In this document: positions 52,108 to 60,091 of the stretch, one piece after another
Layout: every line of letters starts with the position of its first letter
How positions within the stretch are numbered: the stretch's first letter is position 1
Source of the DNA: Verrucomicrobiota bacterium
Lineage (GTDB): Bacteria > Verrucomicrobiota > Verrucomicrobiia > Opitutales > Opitutaceae
DNA: 64,000 nt
Assembly (NCBI GenBank): GCA_023432225.1
Contig: JAEYUW010000029.1
Coordinates: 1 to 64,000, forward strand
Direction: 5' to 3'
The notes under the pieces: generated by a model
Seen by the model: the letters and a program-made list of their open reading frames with translations, nothing else
What the model was told of the DNA's origin: nothing
Database searches by the model: none
Program-made: the position numbers and the translations under genes

Positions 52108-53091
52108 TCAGGGCTTGCGGCCGTAGTCGCCGAACTTGTGGACGGTTTCGCGGTTCACGAGTTCGACCGCGACCGGGATGCGCTGCGGAAAGTTGCGTTC
52201 GCCTTTGAGGTATTTGTCGGCGTTCTCAGCGGCGGTGCGCGCCATGGTCTTCGGGAACTGCATGACGGTGGCGGCGATCTTGCCGTCGGCGACGGCTTTC
52301 ACGACGTCGTCGGCGCCATCGAAGCCAAAGACCTTCACCTTGTCGGCCTTGCCGGCCGCGAGCAGCGCCTGGTAAGCGCCCATCGCCATGGCGTCGTTGC
52401 CGCAGAAAACCGCATCAATGTCGGGATTGGCCTGGAGGATCGCCTCGAGGACCTCAAGGGCCTTGGTGCGATCGAAATCGGCGCTCTGCTGCGCCACCAT
52501 TTTCAGGCCGGGAAAGCGATCAACGACGGAGTGAAAACCCTTCGAGCGGTTCCACGTGTTGGTGTCGGCAACGAGGCCGAGGAGTTCGACATATTTGCCT
52601 TCTTCCCCCACCTGCTCGACGAAGTATTGGCCGAGCGCGACGCAGCCGGAGTAGTTGTCGGAGAGAATCTGGGAGACCGCGGCGTCGTTGGCCTCGATTT
52701 CGCGATCCATGCAGAAGACCGGAATGCCGGCGGCCTTCGCCCGGCGGACGTTGGCGATGGAGCCTTTGGCGTCGGTGCAGTTGAAGAGCACGGCGCCGTA
52801 GCCGGAAGCGATGAGGTTATCGAAATGCTGCGATTCCTTCGCCGGGTCGTTCTGCGAGTCGAAGATCACGGCCTCGTAGCCGAGCTCCTTGGCGCGATCG
52901 CGCGCGTTTTCCGCGAGCACGACAAACCAGGGGTTGTTGAGCGTGGAAACGACGACCGCTACGCGACGGGATTTTGCCGCGGGCGCAGCGACATCGCCGC
53001 CAGCGGACGCGGCGGAAGGTTTGCACGCAGTGAGGACGAGGCTCGCGAGAACCGGAATGATCGCCAAAACGCGGAGCAGAGTGTGCTTCAT
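52108..53091 (-). CDS. Sugar ABC transporter substrate-binding lipoprotein (RbsB-like)
   Basis: A 327-residue type I periplasmic binding protein. The signal ends in a lipobox (LVLTAC). Lobe motifs are VAVVVSTLNNPWFVVLAENA, IFDSQNDPAKE, VPVFCMDREI, AVFCGNDAMAMGAYQAL and VFGFDGADDV, typical of the ribose/galactose group. First gene of the leftward sugar operon, with a promoter presumably in 53092-53438. The bound sugar cannot be told from sequence. Confidence 0.92.
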   Translation of the reverse strand: MKHTLLRVLAIIPVLASLVLTACKPSAASAGGDVAAPAAKSRRVAVVVSTLNNPWFVVLAENARDRAKELGYEAVIFDSQNDPAKESQHFDNLIASGYGAVLFNCTDAKGSIANVRRAKAAGIPVFCMDREIEANDAAVSQILSDNYSGCVALGQYFVEQVGEEGKYVELLGLVADTNTWNRSKGFHSVVDRFPGLKMVAQQSADFDRTKALEVLEAILQANPDIDAVFCGNDAMAMGAYQALLAAGKADKVKVFGFDGADDVVKAVADGKIAATVMQFPKTMARTAAENADKYLKGERNFPQRIPVAVELVNRETVHKFGDYGRKP

Positions 53092-53438
53092 GGGGGACAG
53101 GGGGGAAGCGCACCCGCAGGACTAGAGCGAGCGCGACGGGGAAACAAGATCAGCAGCAATGAACGTCAGGGCCTCGCGGCTGAGTTGGGGTGAGGCCATG
53201 GCCGCTCATCTCACATTCTAGCAGAACCGCATCGGGAAATTCTTCGCCTGTTTCCGCACAATTACATCCGATCCTAAGGTTGCAACGCCTCCGGCCCGCG
53301 GAGCTGAACAGCCGGGCGGCACGCGAGCGTGGCGAGTGCCCGCGAGCCTCATCCGCAACGATGCGCGCATTTCGCCCGTGGGCCTCGCCGGCTTTTTTGT
53401 TGGCCGGTCACGGTGGCCAGTCGCTATCTCAAGCCGCG
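53092..53438. other. Divergent promoter region, sugar operon / DUF4450 gene
   Basis: 347 bp without a credible gene between two outward-facing genes. It contains ordinary GC-rich DNA with a short AT-richer part (GGGAAATTCTTCGCCTG, around 53234-53250). I see no clear operator or repeat. It likely drives both the sugar operon and the DUF4450 gene. Confidence 0.5.
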
Positions 53439-56400
53439 ATGTTTCGCCCCTTGGTCACCCTGCTCGCGCTCACCGGCGCGACATCCCTTGCTCCGGCTCA
53501 AACCGTCCCCGCCGCTCGCTCCGGCCAGGAACTGCGTCCCAACCTCACCGGCGCCATCGCGCGCCCGCTGCGCTATCGGCCCGACGGCGGCGAGTTCGTC
53601 ATCGTCAACGGCACCGAGCGCTTCAACCGCCCACTCTACGGCGGCGCGAGCGCGTTTCGCGCCGATGCCGGTGACCGACCGGAATTCTCGCTCTATCTTC
53701 CCGGCCGCGGCGGCGTTCTCCGTCTCGCCCTCCGCACGGCCGAGGGCTGGAAATGGCTCACCGACACCGCGCAGATCACCGCGCGCTACCGCGACGGCAC
53801 GATGGTCCACGAAATCCGTGACCCGGAGCTCGGCGACGGCACGTTGACGCTCACCGCACTGGTGCCGAAATTTTCCGAAGCTCTCCTGGTGCGCGCCGAG
53901 CTGCGCAACACCCGCGCGCTCGAACTCGCGGCGGTCTACGGCGGCCTCACCGGCGAACGCGGCCGGCGCGACGGCGACCTCGGCACCGAATCCGAGCCCA
54001 TCCGCGACTATTTCCGTTTTCTGCCGGAACATTGCCGCGGCAACACCGTTGCCCTCAACGACAGCGGTTTCACCGTCACAGCCCCCAAAGGCTCCGTCGC
54101 GCTCTCGCTGTCCACCTACGCGAACTTCGATCTGGCCGACGCCACCCGCGACTCGCTCGATGCGTTGCTGGCCCCCTCGCCCACTCCCGCCTTGCCGGTC
54201 GGCTTCGCGCGTTTTCCGCTGAATCAGGATCGTCCCACGATCCTCGTCCTGCAGCGCCGCGGTAACGGCGAATCCCCGCTCGCCCGCGAGGCCCTGCCGA
54301 CGCTCTTCGCCGAGGCGCAGGCCCAACTCGCCGCCATCGCCCGCCGCGTCACCATCGAGACGCCCGATCCGTTCCTGGATGCGATGCTGCCGGCGCTGAA
54401 CATCGCCGCCGACGCCGTGTGGGACGATCGTCAAAGCGCCTTCCTCCACGGAGCCGTGGCGTGGCGCATGCGTCTGCTCGGCTGGCGCGTCGGCTACGCC
54501 GGCGATGTCCTCGGCTGGTCCGACCGCACGCGCGCGCACTTCGACGGCTACGCCGCCAAGCAAAACACCTCGCCCGTCCCCGCGCAGCTGCCCGCCGCGG
54601 AAGCCGCCGCCAATCTCGCCCGCAACGAGACCGCGCTGCACTCCAACGGCGATCTCACGAACTCGCACTACGACATGAACCTCGTGGCGCTCGACACGAT
54701 TTTCCGCCACCTGCGCTGGACCGGCGACCTCGCCTACGCCCGAAAAATCTGGCCGGTGATCGAGCGCTCGCTCGCGTGGGAACGCCGGCTGTTCCGCCGC
54801 GAATTCGGCCGCGAGAAGCTTCCGCTCTACGAAGCTTACGCCGCGATCTGGGCCAGCGACGACCTCACTTACTCCGGCGGCGGCGCCACGCACGCGACGG
54901 CCTACAATCTCCTGCATCACCGCGAAGCCGCCCGCCTCGCGCGCCTGCTCGGCCTCGATCCGGCGCCATTCGAGACCGAGGCCACGCTCATCGAACGCGG
55001 CTTGCAGCAACACCTCTGGCTCGACCGCGAAGGGTGGTTCGCCGAATCGCGCGATCTGCTCGGCCTCCAGCGCCCGCGCGCAGCCACCGCCGCGTGGACG
55101 GTTTACCACGCCGTCGACTCCCAGGCCTGCACACCGCTCCAAGCCTGGCAACTCGCCCGCTACGCCGACTCGGCGCTGCCGCGCTTCCCGCTCACCGGCC
55201 CCGGCGTTCCACCCGGCACGCACACCATCGCGACCACCAACTGGATGCCCTACACGTGGTCGATCAACAATGTGGTCTTCGCCGAGTCCACGCACACCGC
55301 GCTCGCACTCTGGCAAGCCGGCCGCACCGACGCCGCCAATCGCCTCTTCAAGGGCGCCGTGCTCGACAGCCTCTACCTCGGGGCGTGTCCCGGCAACATC
55401 GGCATGGCCACCGGCCTCGACGTTTACCGCCGCGAGTCGCAACGCGATTTCGGCGACGCGATCGGCGTCGCCTCGCGCGCGCTCCTCGAAGGTTTGTTCG
55501 GCCTCCATCCCGATCTGCTCGCGAGCGAAGTCGTCGCGCGTCCGGGTTTTCCCGCCGACTGGGATCGCGCCCGCCTGCGGCACCCGCAGCTGGAATTCTC
55601 GTTCGCCCGCCGCGGCGCCACGGACCTTTACGAGCTCGACGCTCGATTCGCCAAACCGACCGCGTTTCGCCTCCAGGTGCCCGCCCGCGCCGGCAACGCC
55701 CGCGTCACTCTGAACGGCCAACCGATCGAGTGGCGCGCGCTCTCCGACAGCGTCGGCGAACCGCGCATCGAGATCCGCGCTCCCGCGGCCGAAAAATTCA
55801 CCGTCGTCATCGAATGGATCGGCACGCCGCCGCCGCCCCGGCCCGCACCGCACGTCCTCGCGCGCGACGCCGCGCTCGAGCTCGATCTCGGCGCGCGCAT
55901 CGCGGAATTCGCCGATCCGCAAGGCGCGCTCGCCGACGTCTCGCTCGCCAACTCGCAACTGCGCGGACGCGCCGCCGGCCTCGCCGGCTCCCGCACGGTG
56001 TTCGCGCGGATCGAACACGGCGCCCTGCGCTGGTGGCAACCGATCGAATTCGAAATCCGCGAAGAGACCGCTGCTCCGGCGATCGTTTTCACGACCGATT
56101 GGAAAACGCCGCTCGCCGCGCCGGAGAAACTCGAACCGGTTGCGCTCGCGCCGCTCTTCAACGACCGCGTCGCGGAACTTTTCCGCCACGACTACCTCGC
56201 GCCGCGCTCGCCCTTCACGTCGCTCGCGCTCGCGCGCAACGGCTACGGCACGTGGACGCATCCGAACGGCACCTTCGCACTCGACGATTCCGGCCTCCGC
56301 GCCGTCGCCGCCGCGCAAGACAACCGACTCACGCTGCCGAACGGCGTGCCGCTCGCCACGCCGGGCCTGCCCGACGCGCCGAATATCGCGTTCGTTTCCC

Positions 56401-56846
56401 AGTGGGACAACTTCCCGCGCCAGCTCACCGCGCCGCTCACGGGTCACGCCCGCAAACTCTACTTGCTCATGGCCGGCTCGACCTGGGCGATGCAAAGCCG
56501 CGTCGACAACGGCGAACTCGTCGTCACCTACCGCGACGGCACGACAACCCGCCTCGCGCTCGAGAACCCGACGACGTGGTGGCCGATCGATCAGGATTAT
56601 TTCATCGACGACTTCTCGTTCTCACGCCCCGGCGGCCTGCCGCTGCGCGTCGACCTGAAGAGCGGCGCCGTGCGCGTGCTCGATCCGGTCACGTTCAAAG
56701 GCCAAGGCCGCACCGTGCCCGGCGGCGCCGCGACCGTGCTCGACCTCACGCTCGATCCGACCAAGGAACTGCAGTCGCTCACCGTCCGCGCCCTCGCCAA
56801 CGACGTCGTGATCGGCCTGATTAGCGCGACGCTCGAGCGGCCTTGA
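53439..56846 (+). CDS. DUF4450-like large exported carbohydrate-active protein
   Basis: A 1135-residue exported protein. The ATG at 53439 gives a signal peptide (MFRPLVTLLALTGATSLAPA). An N-terminal beta-rich region (LRYRPDGGEFVIVNGTERFNRPLYGG) precedes an (alpha/alpha)-barrel-like centre (LNIAADAVWDDRQSAFLHGAVAWRM; SHYDMNLVALDTIFRHLRW; YEAYAAIWASDDLTYSGGGA; TNWMPYTWSINNVVF). C-terminal beta domains then follow. These segments fit DUF4450 proteins of Bacteroidota and Verrucomicrobiota polysaccharide loci, related in fold to GH65/GH95-type glycosidases. Catalytic residues and substrate are not assigned. It is divergent from a sugar importer with pectinase-like genes. Confidence 0.78.
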   Translation: MFRPLVTLLALTGATSLAPAQTVPAARSGQELRPNLTGAIARPLRYRPDGGEFVIVNGTERFNRPLYGGASAFRADAGDRPEFSLYLPGRGGVLRLALRTAEGWKWLTDTAQITARYRDGTMVHEIRDPELGDGTLTLTALVPKFSEALLVRAELRNTRALELAAVYGGLTGERGRRDGDLGTESEPIRDYFRFLPEHCRGNTVALNDSGFTVTAPKGSVALSLSTYANFDLADATRDSLDALLAPSPTPALPVGFARFPLNQDRPTILVLQRRGNGESPLAREALPTLFAEAQAQLAAIARRVTIETPDPFLDAMLPALNIAADAVWDDRQSAFLHGAVAWRMRLLGWRVGYAGDVLGWSDRTRAHFDGYAAKQNTSPVPAQLPAAEAAANLARNETALHSNGDLTNSHYDMNLVALDTIFRHLRWTGDLAYARKIWPVIERSLAWERRLFRREFGREKLPLYEAYAAIWASDDLTYSGGGATHATAYNLLHHREAARLARLLGLDPAPFETEATLIERGLQQHLWLDREGWFAESRDLLGLQRPRAATAAWTVYHAVDSQACTPLQAWQLARYADSALPRFPLTGPGVPPGTHTIATTNWMPYTWSINNVVFAESTHTALALWQAGRTDAANRLFKGAVLDSLYLGACPGNIGMATGLDVYRRESQRDFGDAIGVASRALLEGLFGLHPDLLASEVVARPGFPADWDRARLRHPQLEFSFARRGATDLYELDARFAKPTAFRLQVPARAGNARVTLNGQPIEWRALSDSVGEPRIEIRAPAAEKFTVVIEWIGTPPPPRPAPHVLARDAALELDLGARIAEFADPQGALADVSLANSQLRGRAAGLAGSRTVFARIEHGALRWWQPIEFEIREETAAPAIVFTTDWKTPLAAPEKLEPVALAPLFNDRVAELFRHDYLAPRSPFTSLALARNGYGTWTHPNGTFALDDSGLRAVAAAQDNRLTLPNGVPLATPGLPDAPNIAFVSQWDNFPRQLTAPLTGHARKLYLLMAGSTWAMQSRVDNGELVVTYRDGTTTRLALENPTTWWPIDQDYFIDDFSFSRPGGLPLRVDLKSGAVRVLDPVTFKGQGRTVPGGAATVLDLTLDPTKELQSLTVRALANDVVIGLISATLERP

Positions 56847-56891
56847 TTTCGCCGCTTGGCCCAGCGCCGGTTCTGGCTTTCGTGGCCCGCC

Positions 56892-57587
56892 ATGTGCACG
56901 CGCTACTCCCTGCATAACCTCGAGGCCCTGCAGCGCGCGCTGCAAAAACTCGGCCTCAAGGCGCCGGCGCAGCTCCGAACCATCTACAACGCCACGCTCA
57001 CCACGCGCCTGCCCGCGATCACGAAGCGCAAAGGTGCCGTCGCGCTCGAGCCCCTCGCCTTCGGCACGCTCCTTCCGCCCAAGGCGCCCGACGAGAAACC
57101 CCTCCTGCTCGCGAACGCCCGCGCCGAAACGCTGCTCGCCCGCGCCACGTTCAAGGACGCCGTGCAACACCGCCGCTGCCTCGTCCCCGCCGACGGATTC
57201 TACGAATGGGAAAAACAGGGCCAGGCGCGCCAGCCGCACTATTTCTACCGCCGCGACGGCGCCCCGTTTTTCTTTGCCGGTCTGTGGCGCCCCGAAACGC
57301 CGATCTCGCCGCCGGCATTCGTCATCGTCACGACGTCGCCGAACAAGCTGCTCGCGCCGATCCACGACCGCATGCCCGTGATCCTTGGCGACGACGACCG
57401 GGCGACCGAGTGGCTCGGCGACGAACCGCTGCCACCCGCGCGCCTCGAAGCGCTCTGCACGCCCTTTCCCGCGGCGGCCATGCAATCGCATCGCGTCCAT
57501 CCGCGGATGAACAGCGCGCGCCACGAAGCGCCCGACTGCATCGCCCCGTTCACGCCGCCGCCGCCCGAGCGCGAGTTGTTCGACTGA
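56892..57587 (+). CDS. SRAP-family protein (YedK/HMCES)
   Basis: A 231-residue protein that forms a stable crosslink with abasic sites in single-stranded DNA. Cys2 directly after the initiator Met (MCTRYSL) is the catalytic residue. Other family blocks are YNATLTTRLPAI, NARAETLLARATFK, RRCLVPADGFYEWEK with the active Glu, and SHRVHPRMN with the active His. The ATG at 56892 was chosen because Cys2 must follow it. It lies 45 bp downstream of the DUF4450 gene. Confidence 0.93.
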   Translation: MCTRYSLHNLEALQRALQKLGLKAPAQLRTIYNATLTTRLPAITKRKGAVALEPLAFGTLLPPKAPDEKPLLLANARAETLLARATFKDAVQHRRCLVPADGFYEWEKQGQARQPHYFYRRDGAPFFFAGLWRPETPISPPAFVIVTTSPNKLLAPIHDRMPVILGDDDRATEWLGDEPLPPARLEALCTPFPAAAMQSHRVHPRMNSARHEAPDCIAPFTPPPPERELFD

Positions 57588-57601
57588 GCGTTTTCGCAGT
57601 G

Positions 57602-57661
57602 AGGTGGAACGCGTTGACCTCAACGCGTTCTCGCTCGAGCGCGTGGCGATCGACGCGCCCC
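57602..57661. repeat. GGTGGAACGCGTT palindrome family, decayed copy
   Basis: AGGTGGAACGCGTTGACCTC followed by AACGCGTTC forms one good palindrome; the second half is degenerate. Confidence 0.7.
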
Positions 57662-57708
57662 GTTCGACCAAGGCACTACCTCGGGTATTTCACCACATCG
57701 CCCGCAGA

Positions 57709-57769
57709 GTAGCGGAAAACGGGAGTTTTTCGCTCGCGCGAACAACGAAACGCTTACGCGTTCCGCTAC
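57709..57769. repeat. REP, GTAGCGGAA type
   Basis: GTAGCGGAA at the left and TTCCGCTAC at the right, a perfect 9-bp pair around a 43-base centre. Confidence 0.6.
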
Positions 57770-57957
57770 CGCGCCCCGCGCCTCACGCCTCACGCCATTT
57801 ATGCTGTGAAATAGGCGCCCCTACGCAGCCCTGCGTATTCCCGCCGACGGCCCGCTCCGTTACGCTGCCGCCGTCCAAACCAAGCCTTGGTCGGCGGTCC
57901 GGACACCAACCAACGGCTTTGTCGGCCCGCTACGCGCCGGCAAACCGCAACCATACC

Positions 57958-57993
57958 GCGGGCCGCCTCGTCAGGGGCGGCCCGCTTATTTTT
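57958..57993 (+). terminator. Intrinsic terminator in the pyrR leader
   Basis: A perfect 10-bp GC stem (GCGGGCCGCC and GGCGGCCCGC) with an 8-base loop, followed by TTATTTTT. It lies directly upstream of pyrR, so it may serve transcription attenuation of the pyr operon, as in other pyrR systems. No antiterminator sequence was proven. Confidence 0.75.
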
Positions 57994-58075
57994 CCGCGGA
58001 GCTTCCCTGCTGACGCAGAAATAGTTCCATTCTCAGCTCGACGCGACCGCGCACGCGTCGCAAAACCATGCCTTC

Positions 58076-58648
58076 GTGGGCACACGAAATCTGCACGACG
58101 CCAAACGCATCCGGGAAGCCATCGAAAGCCTCGCGTCGTCCATCGCATCACGCCACCGCGACTCCGCCCGTCTCCTCCTGCTGGGCATCGCCAACGGCGG
58201 CATCGTCCTCGCCGACCGCCTCGCCCTCGCGCTGAAGCGCCACGGCGTCACCTGCGGGCGCGGCACAATCGACATCTCGTTTCACCGCGACGACATCGGT
58301 CGCCACCCGATCCCCAAGGAATTTTCGCCGACGATCATCCCGCACGACGTCAACGGCGCCACCGTCATCCTCGTCGATGACGTCCTCTACTCCGGCCGCA
58401 CCGTGAAGGCCGCCCTCGACGAACTCTTTGACCACGGCCGTCCGGAAACGGTCGAGCTCGCCGTCCTCGTCGACCGCGGTGGCCGCCGTCTGCCGATGGA
58501 GGCCAACTACCGCGCCCTCACGGTCGAAGCCGCCGAAGGCGAAAAGGTCGTCGTCGAACTCGACGCCCGCGACGCGAACAAAGACGCCGTCCTCGTCCGG
58601 TCGCCCGAGAAAGCGCCCAAACCGGCCAATCAGAAATCCAAAATCTAA
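58076..58648 (+). CDS. pyrR: PyrR: pyr operon regulator / uracil phosphoribosyltransferase
   Basis: A 190-residue phosphoribosyltransferase-fold protein. The PRPP-binding loop is VILVDDVLYSGRTVKAALD, and the family shows RGTIDISFHRDD and LLLLGIANGGIVLADRLA. PyrR binds UMP and the leader RNA to stop transcription of pyr genes, and can also make UMP from uracil. A GTG start at 58076 was chosen because no ATG is in frame. The C-terminus has a basic Lys-rich tail. It is 20 bp ahead of pyrB. Confidence 0.9.
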   Translation: MGTRNLHDAKRIREAIESLASSIASRHRDSARLLLLGIANGGIVLADRLALALKRHGVTCGRGTIDISFHRDDIGRHPIPKEFSPTIIPHDVNGATVILVDDVLYSGRTVKAALDELFDHGRPETVELAVLVDRGGRRLPMEANYRALTVEAAEGEKVVVELDARDANKDAVLVRSPEKAPKPANQKSKI

Positions 58649-58668
58649 AATTCAAAACCCTTCCCGCC

Positions 58669-59613
58669 GTGCCCTGGACGCGAAAACACTTCCTCACCGT
58701 CGAAGATCTCAGCGCCGCCGAGATCGAGCAGGTGCTCGCCACCGCCGGCGCCTTCCGCCGCATCCTCGACCGCCGCGTGAAAAAGGTCCCCGCCCTGCGC
58801 GGCAAGACCATCGTCAACCTCTTCCTCGAACCGAGCACGCGCACCCGCATCTCCTTCGAGATGGCCGCGAAGCTCCTTAGCGCTGAAGTCATCTCCTTCG
58901 ACGCCGACCGCTCCAGCACCACGAAAGGCGAAACGCTCAAGGACACCGCGCTCAACATCCAAGCATTGCACGCCGACATGATCGTCCTGCGCCACTCCGC
59001 CAGTGGCTCGCCGCGTTACCTGAGCGAGCGCCTCGGCATTCCCGTAGTGAACGCCGGCGATGGCGCGCACGAGCACCCGACGCAGGCGATGTTGGACGTG
59101 TTCACGATGCGCCAGCACCTCGGCACCGTGAAGGGCAAGAAGATCGTCATCCTCGGCGACATCCTCTTCAGCCGCGTCGCGCGCTCCGACATCCACGCGC
59201 TGACCAAGCTCGGCGCGAACGTCACAATCGTCGGCCCGTCCACGCTCGTGCCGCACTGGTTCGAACCGCTCGGCGCCACCGTCTCGCACAACCTGCGCGA
59301 AGCCCTCGCCGACGCCGACGTCGTCATGCTCCTCCGCATTCAGCACGAGCGTCAGGCCTCCGGCCTGTTCCCGTCGCTCGGCGAATACACCAGCATGTTC
59401 GGCCTCAACCAGGCGCGCGCCGCCTGGATCAAGCCCGACGCGATCATCATGCACCCGGGCCCGATCAACCGCGGCGTCGAGATCGACAGCGCCCTCGCCG
59501 ACTCAAACCGCAGCGTGATCCTACAACAAGTCACCAACGGCATCGCCGTCCGCATGGCCGTCCTCTACCTCTGCGCCGGCGGCCAACCCGAGCACGTCGC
59601 CCCCGTCGAGTAG
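58669..59613 (+). CDS. pyrB: Aspartate carbamoyltransferase catalytic subunit
   Basis: A 314-residue enzyme that joins carbamoyl phosphate and aspartate, the second step of pyrimidine synthesis. The carbamoyl-phosphate motif FLEPSTRTRISFE, the SSTTKGETLKDT loop, GDGAHEHPTQAMLD and MHPGPINRGVEI are all conserved. The GTG at 58669 is the likely start. It follows pyrR and would normally be followed by pyrC, but a GxxExxY gene and repeats lie in between. No pyrI is seen. Confidence 0.96.
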   Translation: MPWTRKHFLTVEDLSAAEIEQVLATAGAFRRILDRRVKKVPALRGKTIVNLFLEPSTRTRISFEMAAKLLSAEVISFDADRSSTTKGETLKDTALNIQALHADMIVLRHSASGSPRYLSERLGIPVVNAGDGAHEHPTQAMLDVFTMRQHLGTVKGKKIVILGDILFSRVARSDIHALTKLGANVTIVGPSTLVPHWFEPLGATVSHNLREALADADVVMLLRIQHERQASGLFPSLGEYTSMFGLNQARAAWIKPDAIIMHPGPINRGVEIDSALADSNRSVILQQVTNGIAVRMAVLYLCAGGQPEHVAPVE

Positions 59614-59626
59614 CATTTCAATTCAC

Positions 59627-60079
59627 GGGCCACAAAAAACACGAAGAACACAAAAAGGCCCGCCATGCGCACCATCAACGAACTCTGTGATCTCATCCGC
59701 GAAACATCGTTTGCGATTCACTGCTATCACCGGAACGGCCACCTGGAGAAAATCTACGAGAACGCGCTAGTGCACCGCCTCCGCAAACAGGGGATCGACG
59801 TCGCGCAACAGCGACCACTCGCCGTCTTCGACGAAGACGGGACCGTCCTGGGCGAATTCTACGCTGACCTGATCGTCGAGAACCGCCTCCCCATCGAATT
59901 GAAAGCCGCACGAAACGTCGCCGAAGAGCACATCGCCCAATTGTTGGGCTACCTCCGCTCCAGCCGCATCGAAACCGGTCTCCTGATCAATTTCGGCAGC
60001 CCGCGACTCCACGTGAAGAAATACCTGATGTCCGACAGCCTTTCCTGATTTTTCGTGTTCTTCGTGTTTTTTGTGGCCC
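59627..60079. repeat. Inverted repeats flanking the GxxExxY gene
   Basis: The left arm at 59627-59656 begins GGGCCACAAAAAACACGAAG. The right arm at 60049-60079 is its inverse, with 25 bases perfectly matched. Together they enclose one gene as a cassette. Similar arms occur at 41142-41321. Confidence 0.85.
59665..60048 (+). CDS. GxxExxY protein (PDDEXK_3-like)
   Basis: A 127-residue protein of the GxxExxY family, which gets its name from GHLEKIY. A PDDExK-like core is visible: FDEDGTVLGEFYADLIVENRL, then ELKAARNVAEEHIAQLLGYLR, where Asp, Glu and Lys could form a nuclease site. Biological role is unknown. The gene sits between pyrB and pyrC inside perfect inverted repeats, so it looks like an inserted cassette. 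Confidence 0.9.
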   Translation: MRTINELCDLIRETSFAIHCYHRNGHLEKIYENALVHRLRKQGIDVAQQRPLAVFDEDGTVLGEFYADLIVENRLPIELKAARNVAEEHIAQLLGYLRSSRIETGLLINFGSPRLHVKKYLMSDSLS

Positions 60080-60091
60080 ACTCCTAAAAAA

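Larger units (their letters stand above)
57588..58075 (+). other. Repeat-rich gap and structured pyrR leader
   Basis: 488 bp without a gene. It holds a GGTGGAACGCGTT repeat, a GTAG REP (57709-57769), and a GC-rich stretch of about 190 bp that can form several hairpins (for example CCGCCG...CGGCGG around CCAAGCCTTGG near 57880). It ends in an intrinsic terminator 82 bp before pyrR. A frame running through it is not protein-like. Confidence 0.55.

Noticed and set aside
57800..57995. 6S or SRP RNA gene
   Set aside because: The leader can fold, but I could not find the conserved SRP GGAAGCAGCC-like loop or a convincing 6S open-bubble shape. Attenuator is the simpler reading.
57604..58380. A 258-codon frame across the repeat region and pyrR start
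   Set aside because: It is arginine- and proline-rich, runs through repeats and a terminator, and overlaps pyrR in another frame.
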